Assembly: GCA_045598975.1 (NCBI GenBank)
Contig: JAZRVE010000101.1
Span: 1-33,789 of the forward strand
Origin: UMGS882 sp045598975
GTDB lineage: Bacteria; Bacillota; Clostridia; Oscillospirales; CAG-382
Reading direction: 5' to 3'
Length of the DNA stretch: 33,789 bases
Shown here: piece after piece, positions 21,721 to 28,921 of the stretch
Numbering within the stretch: the first letter of the stretch is position 1
Layout of the letters: each line of letters starts with the position of its first letter
Position numbers and translations under genes: made by a program
The notes under the pieces: model-generated
What the model was told of the DNA's origin: nothing
The model's input: only the letters and a program-made list of their open reading frames with translations
Database searches by the model: none

Positions 21721-23208
21721 TTACTTTTTCAGCATGACGTCGTGGAAGCCGCCCTCGACAATGCTGGTCGCGGAAACCAGCGTGATCTTGGCTTTCTCTT
21801 TGAGATCGGCAAGATTGGTCACGCCGCAGTTGCACATGGTGGACTTGACCTTGTAAAGGCTCTTGGCAACGTTGTCATGTAAACTGCCGGCATAGGTGAC
21901 GTACGAATCCACACCCTCTTCAAACGAGAGCTTCGCCTTGCCGCCCAGATCGTACCGCTGCCAGTTGCGCGCACGGTTGGAGCCTTCGCCCCAGTATTCC
22001 TTCACGTAGGTGCCGTTGATGTTGAGCTTGGATGTCGGGCTTTCATCAAACCGCGCAAAATACCGTCCCAGCATGAGGAAATCCGCTCCCATCGCAAGCG
22101 CCAGCGTCATGTGATAATCATGCACGATACCGCCGTCGGAGCAGACCGGAACGTATATACCGGTTTCTTTGTAATACTCGTCGCGTGCGCTCACCACATC
22201 GATCAGCGCCGTCGCCTGTCCGCGGCCGATACCCTTCTGCTCACGCGTGATGCAGATGGAACCGCCGCCGATGCCGACCTTGACAAAATCGGCACCCGCC
22301 TTGGCAAGGAACAGGAATCCTTCGCGATCCACTACGTTGCCGGCTCCTACCTTGACGCTGTCGCCGTAGGTGTCGCGGATGAATTTCAGCGTCTTTGCCT
22401 GCCAGCAGGAATAGCCCTCCGACGAGTCGATACACAGCACGTCAGCGCCCGCCTCCACCAGAGCCGGGACACGCTTCTCATAATCGAGCGTGTTGATACC
22501 GGCGCCGACGATGTAGCGTTTCTGCCCGTCGAGCAGTTCACCGGGATTTTCCTTGTGATCGGCGTAGTCCTTGCGGAAAACGAGATACAACAGCGTCCCG
22601 TCCGCCTTGACGATGGGCAGGGAGTTGAGCTTATGATCCCAGATGATGTCGTTTGCCTCTTTGAGCGTCGTGCCCTCGGGCGCCGTGATCAGCTTGTCGA
22701 ACGGCGTCATGAAGGTTTCCACTTTTTCGTCCTGCGACATACGGCTGACACGGTAATCGCGCCCCGTCACGATGCCGAGCAGTTTTCCGTTCGGCGTGCC
22801 GTCGTGAGTCACGGCAAGGGTGCTGTGCCCCGTCTTTTCGACGAGCGCCACCACCTCGGCAAGGGTGCTCGACGGCGTGACATTGGAGTCGCTCACCACA
22901 AAGCCCGCCTTGTAGTTCTTGACGCGGGCGACCATAGCGGCCTCGTCCTCAACGGACTGCGAGCCGTAGATAAAAGAAATGCCGCCTTCTTTGGCAAGTG
23001 CGATCGCCATGGTATCATTGGAAACCGACTGCATAATGGCGGAAACGAGCGGGATGTTCATGCGGATGGCGGATTCTTCCCCTTTGCGGAATTTGACGAG
23101 AGGCGTGGACAGCGTGACGTTGGACGGAACGCAGTCCTCCGACGTATATCCGGGAACAAGCAGATATTCACTGAACGTATGTGCCGGCTCGGGAAAATAA
23201 TAAGCCAT
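21721..23208 (-). CDS. guaB: IMP dehydrogenase, Tritrichomonas-type
   Basis: Oxidises IMP to XMP with NAD+, the committed step to GMP. It has 495 residues, with a barrel domain and a CBS-type insert (about 97-220, including VSDSNVTPSSTLAEV and FMTPFDKLITA). The catalytic loop reads GIGGGSICITREQKGIGRGQ with C319. The flap carries R418-Y419 in NWQRYDLGG. The N-terminus (FSEYLLVPGY, SNVTLSTPLVKF) and these motifs match, position for position and from memory, the IMPDH of the protozoan Tritrichomonas foetus (Cys319, Arg418-Tyr419) rather than the usual bacterial form with PGSICTTR. AGGAG lies 7 nt before the ATG. It is a single gene with its own promoter. The terminal KSTMCNCGVTNLADL is also shared with that type. 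Confidence 0.95.
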   Translation of the reverse strand: MAYYFPEPAHTFSEYLLVPGYTSEDCVPSNVTLSTPLVKFRKGEESAIRMNIPLVSAIMQSVSNDTMAIALAKEGGISFIYGSQSVEDEAAMVARVKNYKAGFVVSDSNVTPSSTLAEVVALVEKTGHSTLAVTHDGTPNGKLLGIVTGRDYRVSRMSQDEKVETFMTPFDKLITAPEGTTLKEANDIIWDHKLNSLPIVKADGTLLYLVFRKDYADHKENPGELLDGQKRYIVGAGINTLDYEKRVPALVEAGADVLCIDSSEGYSCWQAKTLKFIRDTYGDSVKVGAGNVVDREGFLFLAKAGADFVKVGIGGGSICITREQKGIGRGQATALIDVVSARDEYYKETGIYVPVCSDGGIVHDYHMTLALAMGADFLMLGRYFARFDESPTSKLNINGTYVKEYWGEGSNRARNWQRYDLGGKAKLSFEEGVDSYVTYAGSLHDNVAKSLYKVKSTMCNCGVTNLADLKEKAKITLVSATSIVEGGFHDVMLKK

Positions 23209-23246
23209 GACGATTCTCCTTTTTACGAAAAAATATTATTAGTCAT

Positions 23247-23275
23247 ATTATAAACGATTCCGTCGCGGAAGTCAA
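23247..23275 (-). promoter_or_regulatory. Promoter of guaB
   Basis: TTGACT, 17 nt, TATAAT on the minus strand, about 40 nt before the ATG. No purine riboswitch-like fold was recognised in the short leader. Confidence 0.8.
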
Positions 23276-23422
23276 GCCGTGTCCGGCAGAAAAAAGTCAG
23301 GCTTTCGTAAATATTTCATGAAAAAAGAAGGTGCTTTCTGTGGATTTTTCACAAGAAAGATTTTCCGCGGTTGGTGCGGGATGCGCGGCATATACTAAAC
23401 AAAGAAAAGGAGTGTTGCGTTT

Positions 23423-23635
23423 ATGAAACCCAAAAATCCGCCGCGTTCGTACACCTACAAGACGCGAAAAGAGCGGTTTTTTCTGCATATTCTCGATGAT
23501 CCGGCTCCCGCGGAGGCCGTACGCGGTCTTACCGACATGACGAGCGTCGCGACCGATCCGCAGGGCAGTTATACCGGGAATCCGGCAGAGGGAGACAGTA
23601 CCGGGCGCCCCGTTCAGGACGCTGATGACTTATAA
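23423..23635 (+). CDS. Conserved 70-residue protein of unknown function
   Basis: A small soluble protein with a basic, aromatic N-terminal half (PPRSYTYKTRKERFFLHILDD) and an acidic, disordered C-terminal half (ATDPQGSYTGNPAEGD, ending PVQDADDL). AAAGGAG lies 10 nt before the ATG. I believe similar short proteins with GSYTG and a terminal DADDL occur in Oscillospirales, without a known function. There is no signal peptide or membrane span. It is monocistronic, between the guaB promoter region and a strong terminator. Confidence 0.7.
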   Translation: MKPKNPPRSYTYKTRKERFFLHILDDPAPAEAVRGLTDMTSVATDPQGSYTGNPAEGDSTGRPVQDADDL

Positions 23636-23653
23636 AGTTTTCATACTTTTTTG

Positions 23654-23685
23654 CGACGAGCCCGCCAGACAAGGCGGGCTCGTCG
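23654..23685 (+). terminator. Terminator after the 70-residue gene
   Basis: A perfect 13-bp stem CGACGAGCCCGCC against its complement, loop AGACAA, followed by a T-rich stretch. Confidence 0.75.
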
Positions 23686-23741
23686 TGATATTCTTTCGCG
23701 TGCCGGACAAGCACAGAACAAACACAAGCAACAAACAAATA

Positions 23742-23939
23742 TTATTCCTTATATTCGGCAATATCATTCAGCGAGCAGGACAACGCCGCACATAATTTGT
23801 CGAGCGTTTTGGTTTCTATATTTTCGTTTGCTTTTAACCTTCTCACGGTTTTACTGTCAATACCGGCCTTTTCACGCAAAAAATAAGTTGATATGCCCTT
23901 CTTCTTCATGGTTTTCCACAAATTATCATATACGATCAT
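23742..23939 (-). CDS. YozG-like XRE-family regulator
   Basis: A Cro/C1 helix-turn-helix protein of 65 residues. It starts MIVYDNLWKTMKKKGISTYFLREKAG and has SKTVRRLKANENIETKTLDKLCAALSC, a pattern common to short YozG-like regulators of Firmicutes. AAGGAGGGGG lies just before ATG 23939; the longer frame crosses the divergent promoter. It faces the SLOG gene across a region with a consensus promoter and a GGGGAT palindrome, and probably regulates it and itself. Confidence 0.85.
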   Translation of the reverse strand: MIVYDNLWKTMKKKGISTYFLREKAGIDSKTVRRLKANENIETKTLDKLCAALSCSLNDIAEYKE

Positions 23940-23951
23940 GTTTCCCCCTCC

Positions 23952-23980
23952 TTGACAAATATCATTATGGGGGTTATAAT
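23952..23980 (+). promoter_or_regulatory. Consensus promoter of the SLOG gene
   Basis: TTGACA, 17 nt, TATAAT: perfect sigma-A boxes and ideal spacing. The -35 overlaps the ribosome binding region of the divergent XRE gene. Confidence 0.88.
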
Positions 23981-23992
23981 CATATTTATTAA

Positions 23993-24017
23993 GGGGATAT
24001 AATCCCCATATAGGGGG
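23993..24017. promoter_or_regulatory. Putative operator between XRE and SLOG genes
   Basis: Two overlapping palindromes, GGGGAT-ATA-ATCCCC (23993-24007) and CCCC-ATATA-GGGG (24004-24016), directly downstream of the -10 box. A related ATGGGGGTTAT lies within the promoter. A repressor bound here would block the SLOG transcript. Confidence 0.6.
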
Positions 24018-24020
24018 AAA

Positions 24021-24452
24021 ATGATGGTTTGTACTTTTTTTGGTCATCGGGACTGTCCGCAAGAATTGAGGGAAGAATTAAAAAACGCAGTTATCAAGTT
24101 GATAAATAACGAAAACGTCGACACGTTTTATGTCGGCAATCAAGGGAATTTTGACGCTTTGGCAAAGAGCGTTCTGAAGCAAGTGAAATCGGAGTATCCC
24201 CATATTTCGTATGCTGTTGTTTTAGCCTATTTCCCGACACAAAATACTTGTTCCGAAAAAAGCGAGTTTCCCAATACCCTTTATCCGGACGGTTTGGAAG
24301 CCGTACCACCCCGTTACGCGATTGATAAAAGAAACCTATGGATGCTTTGCCGAAGCGATTTTGTAATTACATATGTGCGATATCCGGTTGGCGGTGCGGC
24401 CCGGTATCAAAAAATAGCTCAAAAAAGAGGGAAAACCGTCATCTGCTTATAA
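24021..24452 (+). CDS. SLOG-like nucleotide-binding protein
   Basis: 143 residues of a Rossmannoid SLOG/YpsA-like type: CTFFGHRDCP at the N-terminus, FYVGNQGNFDALAKSVL, YAVVLAYFP, PPRYAIDKRNLWMLCRSDFVITYV, and a C-terminal GGAARYQKIAQKRGKTVI. SLOG proteins are thought to sense or process nucleotide-derived ligands, and some act in stress or defence. The role of this stand-alone type is unknown. The ATG at 24021 has GGGGG close upstream, and the ATG at 24024 gives better spacing. Base composition is clearly AT-richer than the rest of the window, suggesting acquisition together with the XRE gene. Confidence 0.8.
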   Translation: MMVCTFFGHRDCPQELREELKNAVIKLINNENVDTFYVGNQGNFDALAKSVLKQVKSEYPHISYAVVLAYFPTQNTCSEKSEFPNTLYPDGLEAVPPRYAIDKRNLWMLCRSDFVITYVRYPVGGAARYQKIAQKRGKTVICL

Positions 24453-24520
24453 TCCATCAATTTGGGCAAGGAGAAAAAATATCCGTCAGAAAAGAAAATC
24501 CGCATGATAGCGCCGTTTAT

Positions 24521-24560
24521 ATAACAAAAAATCGAGCCGTAAGGCTCGATTTTTTGTTAT
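24521..24560. terminator. Bidirectional terminator after the SLOG gene
   Basis: A perfect 18-bp stem (ATAACAAAAAATCGAGCC against its complement) with loop GTAA. The core GAGCC GTAA GGCTC is shared with the hairpin in repeat copy D. Confidence 0.9.
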
Positions 24561-24637
24561 GCAAAGGAGAGACCAAGTATTTTTCTTTGAAGCAGCGTTC
24601 GCTTTATTTATCTTTCTCTGGATAAAGCCGCTGATGA

Positions 24638-24796
24638 TCATAAAAAAGAAACAGAACAGTGCCGCAGCAACAGGAACGCCGATCTGCCCGACTCCCCGGA
24701 TATGTCGGAAACGTCTCCGTCAAGACAAACGACCAGATAAATTGCAACAATTAATATAAAAAGCGTCACGATCAACGGCCATACACTTTTTTTCAT
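24638..24796 (-). pseudogene. Small two-span membrane gene with apparent frameshift
   Basis: AAGGAGG lies 6 nt before ATG 24796, 11 nt after the preceding gene. The first frame gives MKKSVWPLIVTLFILIVAIY and continues to LDGDVSDISG, one membrane span, then turns into unlikely sequence and stops at 24638 (52 residues). In the -1 frame the DNA continues as GVGQIGVPVAAALFCFFFMI and SGFIQRKINK, a good second span with a basic tail. Restoring one G in the GGGG run at the junction would join the two. It is either a pseudogene, a sequencing error in a homopolymer, or a slippage site. The joined frame has no stop before the terminator, so its true end is unclear. Function unknown. Confidence 0.5.
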
Positions 24797-24807
24797 AACG
24801 CACCTCC

Positions 24808-25416
24808 TTATTCTACTTCAATTTTATAAGCATATTCTTTTATATCGGAAACCGAGGCCTTTGGGTTTCCCCATATGGTTCTGTCGTCAAAATAAACGCC
24901 GTATACGTAAAGCGTGCCGGATTTGACAGTCTCTTTCAACTGCTGTTCACTGATATTCTGAGAGGCATGCGCCGCAACGGTGTCGGCAAAATCGATCCGG
25001 TTGCTGACATAAAGGGAATCGACGGGATCGTGATTTTCATCATACGGAATCCAATAGAACCGAACGGCCAAGATATCGGTATCCGTAAGGTTTTCAAAGG
25101 AAATCTCCAAAGTGGGAAAATCCGTAACGTCCTTTCGCATACTGCCGCTGACGGAAAACGGCAGAGGCCCGGAAAATGCATCGCTTACGTCAGTTATCGG
25201 TGCGGAAGATGAGTTTTCCGATCCGTTTTCCGCCGACAGCGAGGCGGAAACCATATCGGTTGTGCAGGACACAGCGCAGAGAAGGAACGACAACACGACA
25301 AATACCGGAATGGCTGCCGTAAGGATCGCGGAACATTTCTTCTTTCTCCGCAAAGTACCTTTTTCCGCTTGGTTCGCTTCTTTTGAAATGGCTTTCCTGT
25401 TTTCTTGTCTATCCAT
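24808..25416 (-). CDS. Membrane-anchored or lipoprotein-like protein of unknown function
   Basis: 202 residues. A charged N-terminal cytosolic part (1-28, rich in K, R and E) is followed by a hydrophobic segment (about 29-50) ending FLLCAVSC; C51 could be a lipobox cysteine, though the long charged leader is unusual. A serine-rich linker (about 57-75) leads to an extracytoplasmic domain (about 85-202) with FPTLEISFENLTDTDILAVRFYWIPYD and a C-terminal YVYGVYFDDRTIWGN. This pattern recalls DUF5780-like beta-sandwich domains of clostridial surface proteins. AAAGG lies 9 nt before the ATG. It is divergent from an XRE gene across two operators and followed by the small frameshifted membrane gene. 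Confidence 0.78.
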   Translation of the reverse strand: MDRQENRKAISKEANQAEKGTLRRKKKCSAILTAAIPVFVVLSFLLCAVSCTTDMVSASLSAENGSENSSSAPITDVSDAFSGPLPFSVSGSMRKDVTDFPTLEISFENLTDTDILAVRFYWIPYDENHDPVDSLYVSNRIDFADTVAAHASQNISEQQLKETVKSGTLYVYGVYFDDRTIWGNPKASVSDIKEYAYKIEVE

Positions 25417-25441
25417 AAATTGTCACCTTTTCATAAAGGCA

Positions 25442-25487
25442 ATATGTAACAAAATGTTACATATTTATTGTAACAGTTTGTTACAAT
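25442..25487. promoter_or_regulatory. Two tandem TGTAAC-N5-GTTACA operators
   Basis: Perfect palindromes ATATGTAAC-N5-GTTACATAT (25442-25464) and ATTGTAAC-N5-GTTACAAT (25467-25487), centres 24 bp apart. The second overlaps the minus promoter (TTGACT, 17 nt, TACAAT; -35 at about 25494-25489) of the membrane protein gene. They are likely sites for the adjacent XRE protein. Confidence 0.8.
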
Positions 25488-25523
25488 AAAGTCAAGAGGT
25501 TTTGAGAGAATTTCGAGGTGAAC

Positions 25524-25772
25524 ATGGAAAAAAGAGAAGAAAACGGTCTGATCGGGCTAAAAAGAATAAGAAACAAGCAGCATTTCAGTCAGTTGAAAGT
25601 GGCTTTGGATCTGAACATCAGTCGGGAAGCCCTGTCCTATTACGAAAACGGGAAGCGGAGCCCCGACGTGCAGATGCTCAAACGACTTTCCGACTATTTT
25701 CACGTTTCCATCGACTATCTGATTACCGGGCATGAATACAAAGAAGAAGAACATAAAAAAACGACAACTTGA
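25524..25772 (+). CDS. XRE-family transcriptional regulator
   Basis: A Cro/C1 helix-turn-helix protein of 82 residues (LIGLKRIRNKQHFSQLKVALDLNISREALSYYENGKRSPDVQMLKRLSDYFHVSIDYLITG), with a short charged tail. GAGG lies 5 nt before ATG 25524; a GTG six bases earlier is in frame but less likely. It is divergent from the membrane-anchored protein gene and next to two perfect palindromes, so autoregulation plus control of that gene is expected. The arrangement is the same as at the TM2/XRE locus. The terminator stem overlaps its stop codon. Confidence 0.9.
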   Translation: MEKREENGLIGLKRIRNKQHFSQLKVALDLNISREALSYYENGKRSPDVQMLKRLSDYFHVSIDYLITGHEYKEEEHKKTTT

Positions 25773-25788
25773 AAGTTGTCGTTTTTTT
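25756..25788. terminator. Terminator overlapping the XRE stop codon
   Basis: AAAAAACGACAACTT against AAGTTGTCGTTTTTT with a minimal loop and T-run. The gene's TGA lies in the loop region. Symmetric tails also allow use by the convergent dus gene. Confidence 0.8.
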
Positions 25789-25829
25789 GTCGATCAATTT
25801 ATATCTGTCGTATATCCATTTTATATCCG

Positions 25830-26822
25830 TTATGATTCCGTTTCGGATATATTCTGATGGCAAAGCAGTGCCGTACGGACAATGGCAAATTCCTCTTCCC
25901 ACGATGCCGCGCGGTTGATGGCATCCCGATACGCCGCCGCACCGCGCACGCCTCGCAGATACCACGCCAGATGCTTGCGCGCTTCCAGATGCCCGACCTC
26001 TTCCCCTTTGAGCGCGCACAGATCGGTCATATGCCGCTGTATGTCAGAAAGCATCTGCCCGGCGCTCGGTTTTGTATAAGGCTTTCCGACAAGATACGCC
26101 GCGATCTCCGAAAAAACGTACGGGTTGCCGAGTGCGCCTCTGCCGATCATCAGCCCGTCACAGCCGGTCTCTTCAAGCATCCGCGCCGCGCTTTCGGCGT
26201 CCGTGACGTCGCCGTTGCCGATAACGGGGATGGACACCGCCTTCTTGACGTCCCGGATAATGCCGCGATCCGCGCTCGGCGCATACATCTGCTCGCGTGT
26301 GCGCCCGTGCACCGTCAGCATCGCCGCCCCCGCCTTTTCGCAAAGCTCTGCGATCGGCACCGCGTTGACGGATGCCGCGTCCCATCCGGCACGCATTTTT
26401 ACAGATACCGGTATACCAAACGGTTTCATCGCTTCCGCCACCGCTTTTACGATATCATACACCCTCTGCGGCTCCTTCATGAGGGCGCTCCCGTCGCCGT
26501 TGGATACGATCTTGGGAGCGGGACAGCCCATGTTAAGGTCGATGCCGTCGGGTTTGAGATCAAGCAGGGCAAGCGCCGCCTTCGCCATCTGCTCCGGCTG
26601 ATTGCCGAACAATTGGATGAGCGCCGGGCGCTCATCCTCTGCAAGTGCCGCAAGGCGTTTGGTGCGTCTGTCGCCGAAGCAGATGGCACGCGACGAGATC
26701 ATTTCGGTAACGACGGCATCCGCACCGCGTGCGCGGCAGAGCCTGCGGAACGCCGCATCCGTCACGCCCGCCATGGGTGCGAGAAACAGACCGCTTGTAA
26801 GCTCTTTTGTTCCGATCTTCAT
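25830..26822 (-). CDS. tRNA-dihydrouridine synthase (DusB type)
   Basis: An FMN enzyme of 330 residues that reduces uridine to dihydrouridine in tRNA. FLAPMAGVTDAAFRRLCR at the N-terminus, QLFGNQPE, and LNMGCPAPKIVSNGDGSALM with catalytic C100 are diagnostic. VKMRAGWD, TVHGRTREQMY, PVIGNGDVTDAESA and GLMIGRGALGNPYVF complete the barrel. GGAGG lies 8 nt before the ATG. It follows the U32 gene by 14 nt and so is third in the run rpiB-U32-dus. Confidence 0.95.
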   Translation of the reverse strand: MKIGTKELTSGLFLAPMAGVTDAAFRRLCRARGADAVVTEMISSRAICFGDRRTKRLAALAEDERPALIQLFGNQPEQMAKAALALLDLKPDGIDLNMGCPAPKIVSNGDGSALMKEPQRVYDIVKAVAEAMKPFGIPVSVKMRAGWDAASVNAVPIAELCEKAGAAMLTVHGRTREQMYAPSADRGIIRDVKKAVSIPVIGNGDVTDAESAARMLEETGCDGLMIGRGALGNPYVFSEIAAYLVGKPYTKPSAGQMLSDIQRHMTDLCALKGEEVGHLEARKHLAWYLRGVRGAAAYRDAINRAASWEEEFAIVRTALLCHQNISETES

Positions 26823-26836
26823 GCGCCGCGCCTCCT

Positions 26837-28921
26837 CTACCGTATTTCGACGGTTTCATAAATGCACACGACGTCCGCGTGCGTTTTGGCGATCTCCTCC
26901 GGTTTGCTGATTAAGTGTACCGGTATACTGTTCAATACAAGATTGCGGCAGGGGTATCCGGTGCCGTTCAGACGGTGCTCGCTCCGGATGGGAAAACGCG
27001 CTCCGGTGCGGTCGGTAAGATACGCACAGATGCCGCCGTCCGCCGTTTTGCGGCAGGCGCCCTGCGCTTTGACGACACAGCTTTCCAGCACCATCAGCAC
27101 CGGATTTCCTTCACCGACAACGGCGGTCGTCACGCCGCTTTCTTTTCGGATATCGCGCATCTGTGCCGTCAGAAGCTCGGGCGAAAGCGTGACGTTTTTG
27201 ACGCCCGCCTCCGCAAAATACCGCACGGCAAACGAGTTGAACACGTTGAGCCCCGCACCGCCCCATACGGCGAGTCCCGCCTCCCGGATAAGCGCCGGAT
27301 GCCCGATATTATCCGCCACCACCGCGACGGCACCTGCCTGAGCGGCGCGTTTGAGCAGAGCGACCGCCGCCGCTTTTTCCGAAGAAAAGACCACGCGCGG
27401 CAGTCTGACGGCAAGCGGCAGACCGCGCTCCGCGGCGAACGTCACAAGTTCGTGTACCGGTGTACCGAAATACGACAGCGGCACGCATATCGCTTCCACC
27501 TGCATACCCGCGGTCTTTTTTAACATTTCCTCCGCCGTTCCGACGCTGTACGGAAACAGCCGCACGCGCGGCGGGACGGATTTTTCGTCCGTCGGCGCGT
27601 TTTGCGGAAGTGTGAGCGCCGTCTCGTCAAACGTCACGTGCTCCCATGTGAGAAGTGCCTCTGTCATGGCGGATACCGCTTTTCGGCGCAGAGCATTGAG
27701 TTCGGAGCGGGCGGCAAAGCCCTCGCCCGTCAGATGTATTTGTATACCGGCGCACGAAAATGGTGTGCCGCCGAATTTGCCGAGTGCCCCGGCGATATCG
27801 CCTTCCGTCAAAGGGCTCGCCTTTGCCCGTTCGAGCGGCTTGTCGCCCGCAACGGTAACGCTCGTTACGCCGTCCGAAACCACAAGCGTCGGCTTTTCCC
27901 CGACGGCAAAGTCGCCCTCTACGGTAAGCGAGCGCTTAACAGCGTAGCGGCTCACGTCGCCCGCCGCCCTGCTTTCGCGGCTGTCTTCCTTATCCTTTTC
28001 GGTGCGCACGCCGTACATGGCACGGTTATCGGTGCGGTATTCCCCGGTAAAATACGCATCGGTGAAGCCGCTTCGCGAAAACTGCTTTTCCAGCTCCCGG
28101 TATTCCTCCGCCGTGGCGTTTCGCCCCTCGCATACGAGCGTTTTCCACGTGCGCGTCACCTGCGCCACATAGGCGGAGGCCTTCATTCTGCCCTCGATTT
28201 TGAGCGACGTCACGCCGAGAGAAAGAAGCGACGGAACGTGATACGCAAGGCTCATGTCCTTCAAGCTCAATGCGTGCCGGTCGCGCACCGCCCCCTTTTC
28301 CCCCACCGCACACGGCAGGCGGCAGGGCTGGGCGCACAGACCGCGGTTGCCGCTCCGTTTGCCGATGACAGAGCTCATGAGGCACATGCCCGAGTGGCAG
28401 ACGCACAGAGCGCCGTGGACGAAAATTTCCGTTTCCATGCCGAGTCGTGTGATTTCCCGTATCTCTTCTTCACCGAGCTCGCGGGCGAGCACGACGCGCG
28501 AAAAGCCAGCCTCCGCCAGCATTTCCGCCCCGCTCACGCTATGGCAGGCGCATTGGGTGCTGGCGTGAAGCACGATGCCCGGGATCGCCTTTTTCAAGAC
28601 GGCGGCGAGCCCCATATCCTGCACGATAAAGGCGTCCGCCCCGTCGCACAGCGCCTCATAAGCGGCGCGGACGCAGTCGCCCATCTCGCGGTCGGTGACA
28701 AGCGTATTGAGCGTGACGTTGGTCTTTACGCCGCGCAGACGGCACGTCCGAAACGCCTCCCGCGCCTCTTCCTTGGTGAAATTGCGCGCATGGATACGGG
28801 CATTGAAGGACGGCAGACCGAAATAAATTTCGTCCGCTCCGTTGTCGAGAGCGGCATACAGCGCTTCCGGCGAGCCTGCCGGCGACAAGATGAGCGGACG
28901 GGAGAAAGGTGTGTTATTCAT
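26837..28921 (-). CDS. U32 family protein (TrhP/RlhA-like RNA hydroxylation factor)
   Basis: 694 residues annotated in the peptidase U32 family; characterised relatives act in prephenate-dependent hydroxylation of tRNA uridine (TrhP) or 23S rRNA (RlhA) rather than as proteases. The start LILSPAGSPEALYAALDNGADEIYFG is typical. The core motif EIFVHGALCVCHSGMCLMSS and GNRGLCAQPCRLPC hold the conserved cysteines expected to bind an Fe-S cluster. A C-terminal collagenase-like/DUF3656 region follows. The length is like RlhA. It overlaps rpiB by 8 nt upstream and leads into a tRNA-dihydrouridine synthase, which supports an RNA-modification role. Confidence 0.9.
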   Translation of the reverse strand: MNNTPFSRPLILSPAGSPEALYAALDNGADEIYFGLPSFNARIHARNFTKEEAREAFRTCRLRGVKTNVTLNTLVTDREMGDCVRAAYEALCDGADAFIVQDMGLAAVLKKAIPGIVLHASTQCACHSVSGAEMLAEAGFSRVVLARELGEEEIREITRLGMETEIFVHGALCVCHSGMCLMSSVIGKRSGNRGLCAQPCRLPCAVGEKGAVRDRHALSLKDMSLAYHVPSLLSLGVTSLKIEGRMKASAYVAQVTRTWKTLVCEGRNATAEEYRELEKQFSRSGFTDAYFTGEYRTDNRAMYGVRTEKDKEDSRESRAAGDVSRYAVKRSLTVEGDFAVGEKPTLVVSDGVTSVTVAGDKPLERAKASPLTEGDIAGALGKFGGTPFSCAGIQIHLTGEGFAARSELNALRRKAVSAMTEALLTWEHVTFDETALTLPQNAPTDEKSVPPRVRLFPYSVGTAEEMLKKTAGMQVEAICVPLSYFGTPVHELVTFAAERGLPLAVRLPRVVFSSEKAAAVALLKRAAQAGAVAVVADNIGHPALIREAGLAVWGGAGLNVFNSFAVRYFAEAGVKNVTLSPELLTAQMRDIRKESGVTTAVVGEGNPVLMVLESCVVKAQGACRKTADGGICAYLTDRTGARFPIRSEHRLNGTGYPCRNLVLNSIPVHLISKPEEIAKTHADVVCIYETVEIR

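Noticed and set aside
23209..23246. Purine riboswitch in the guaB leader
   Set aside because: The leader between promoter and ATG is only about 40 nt, too short for the aptamer, and the conserved core is not seen.
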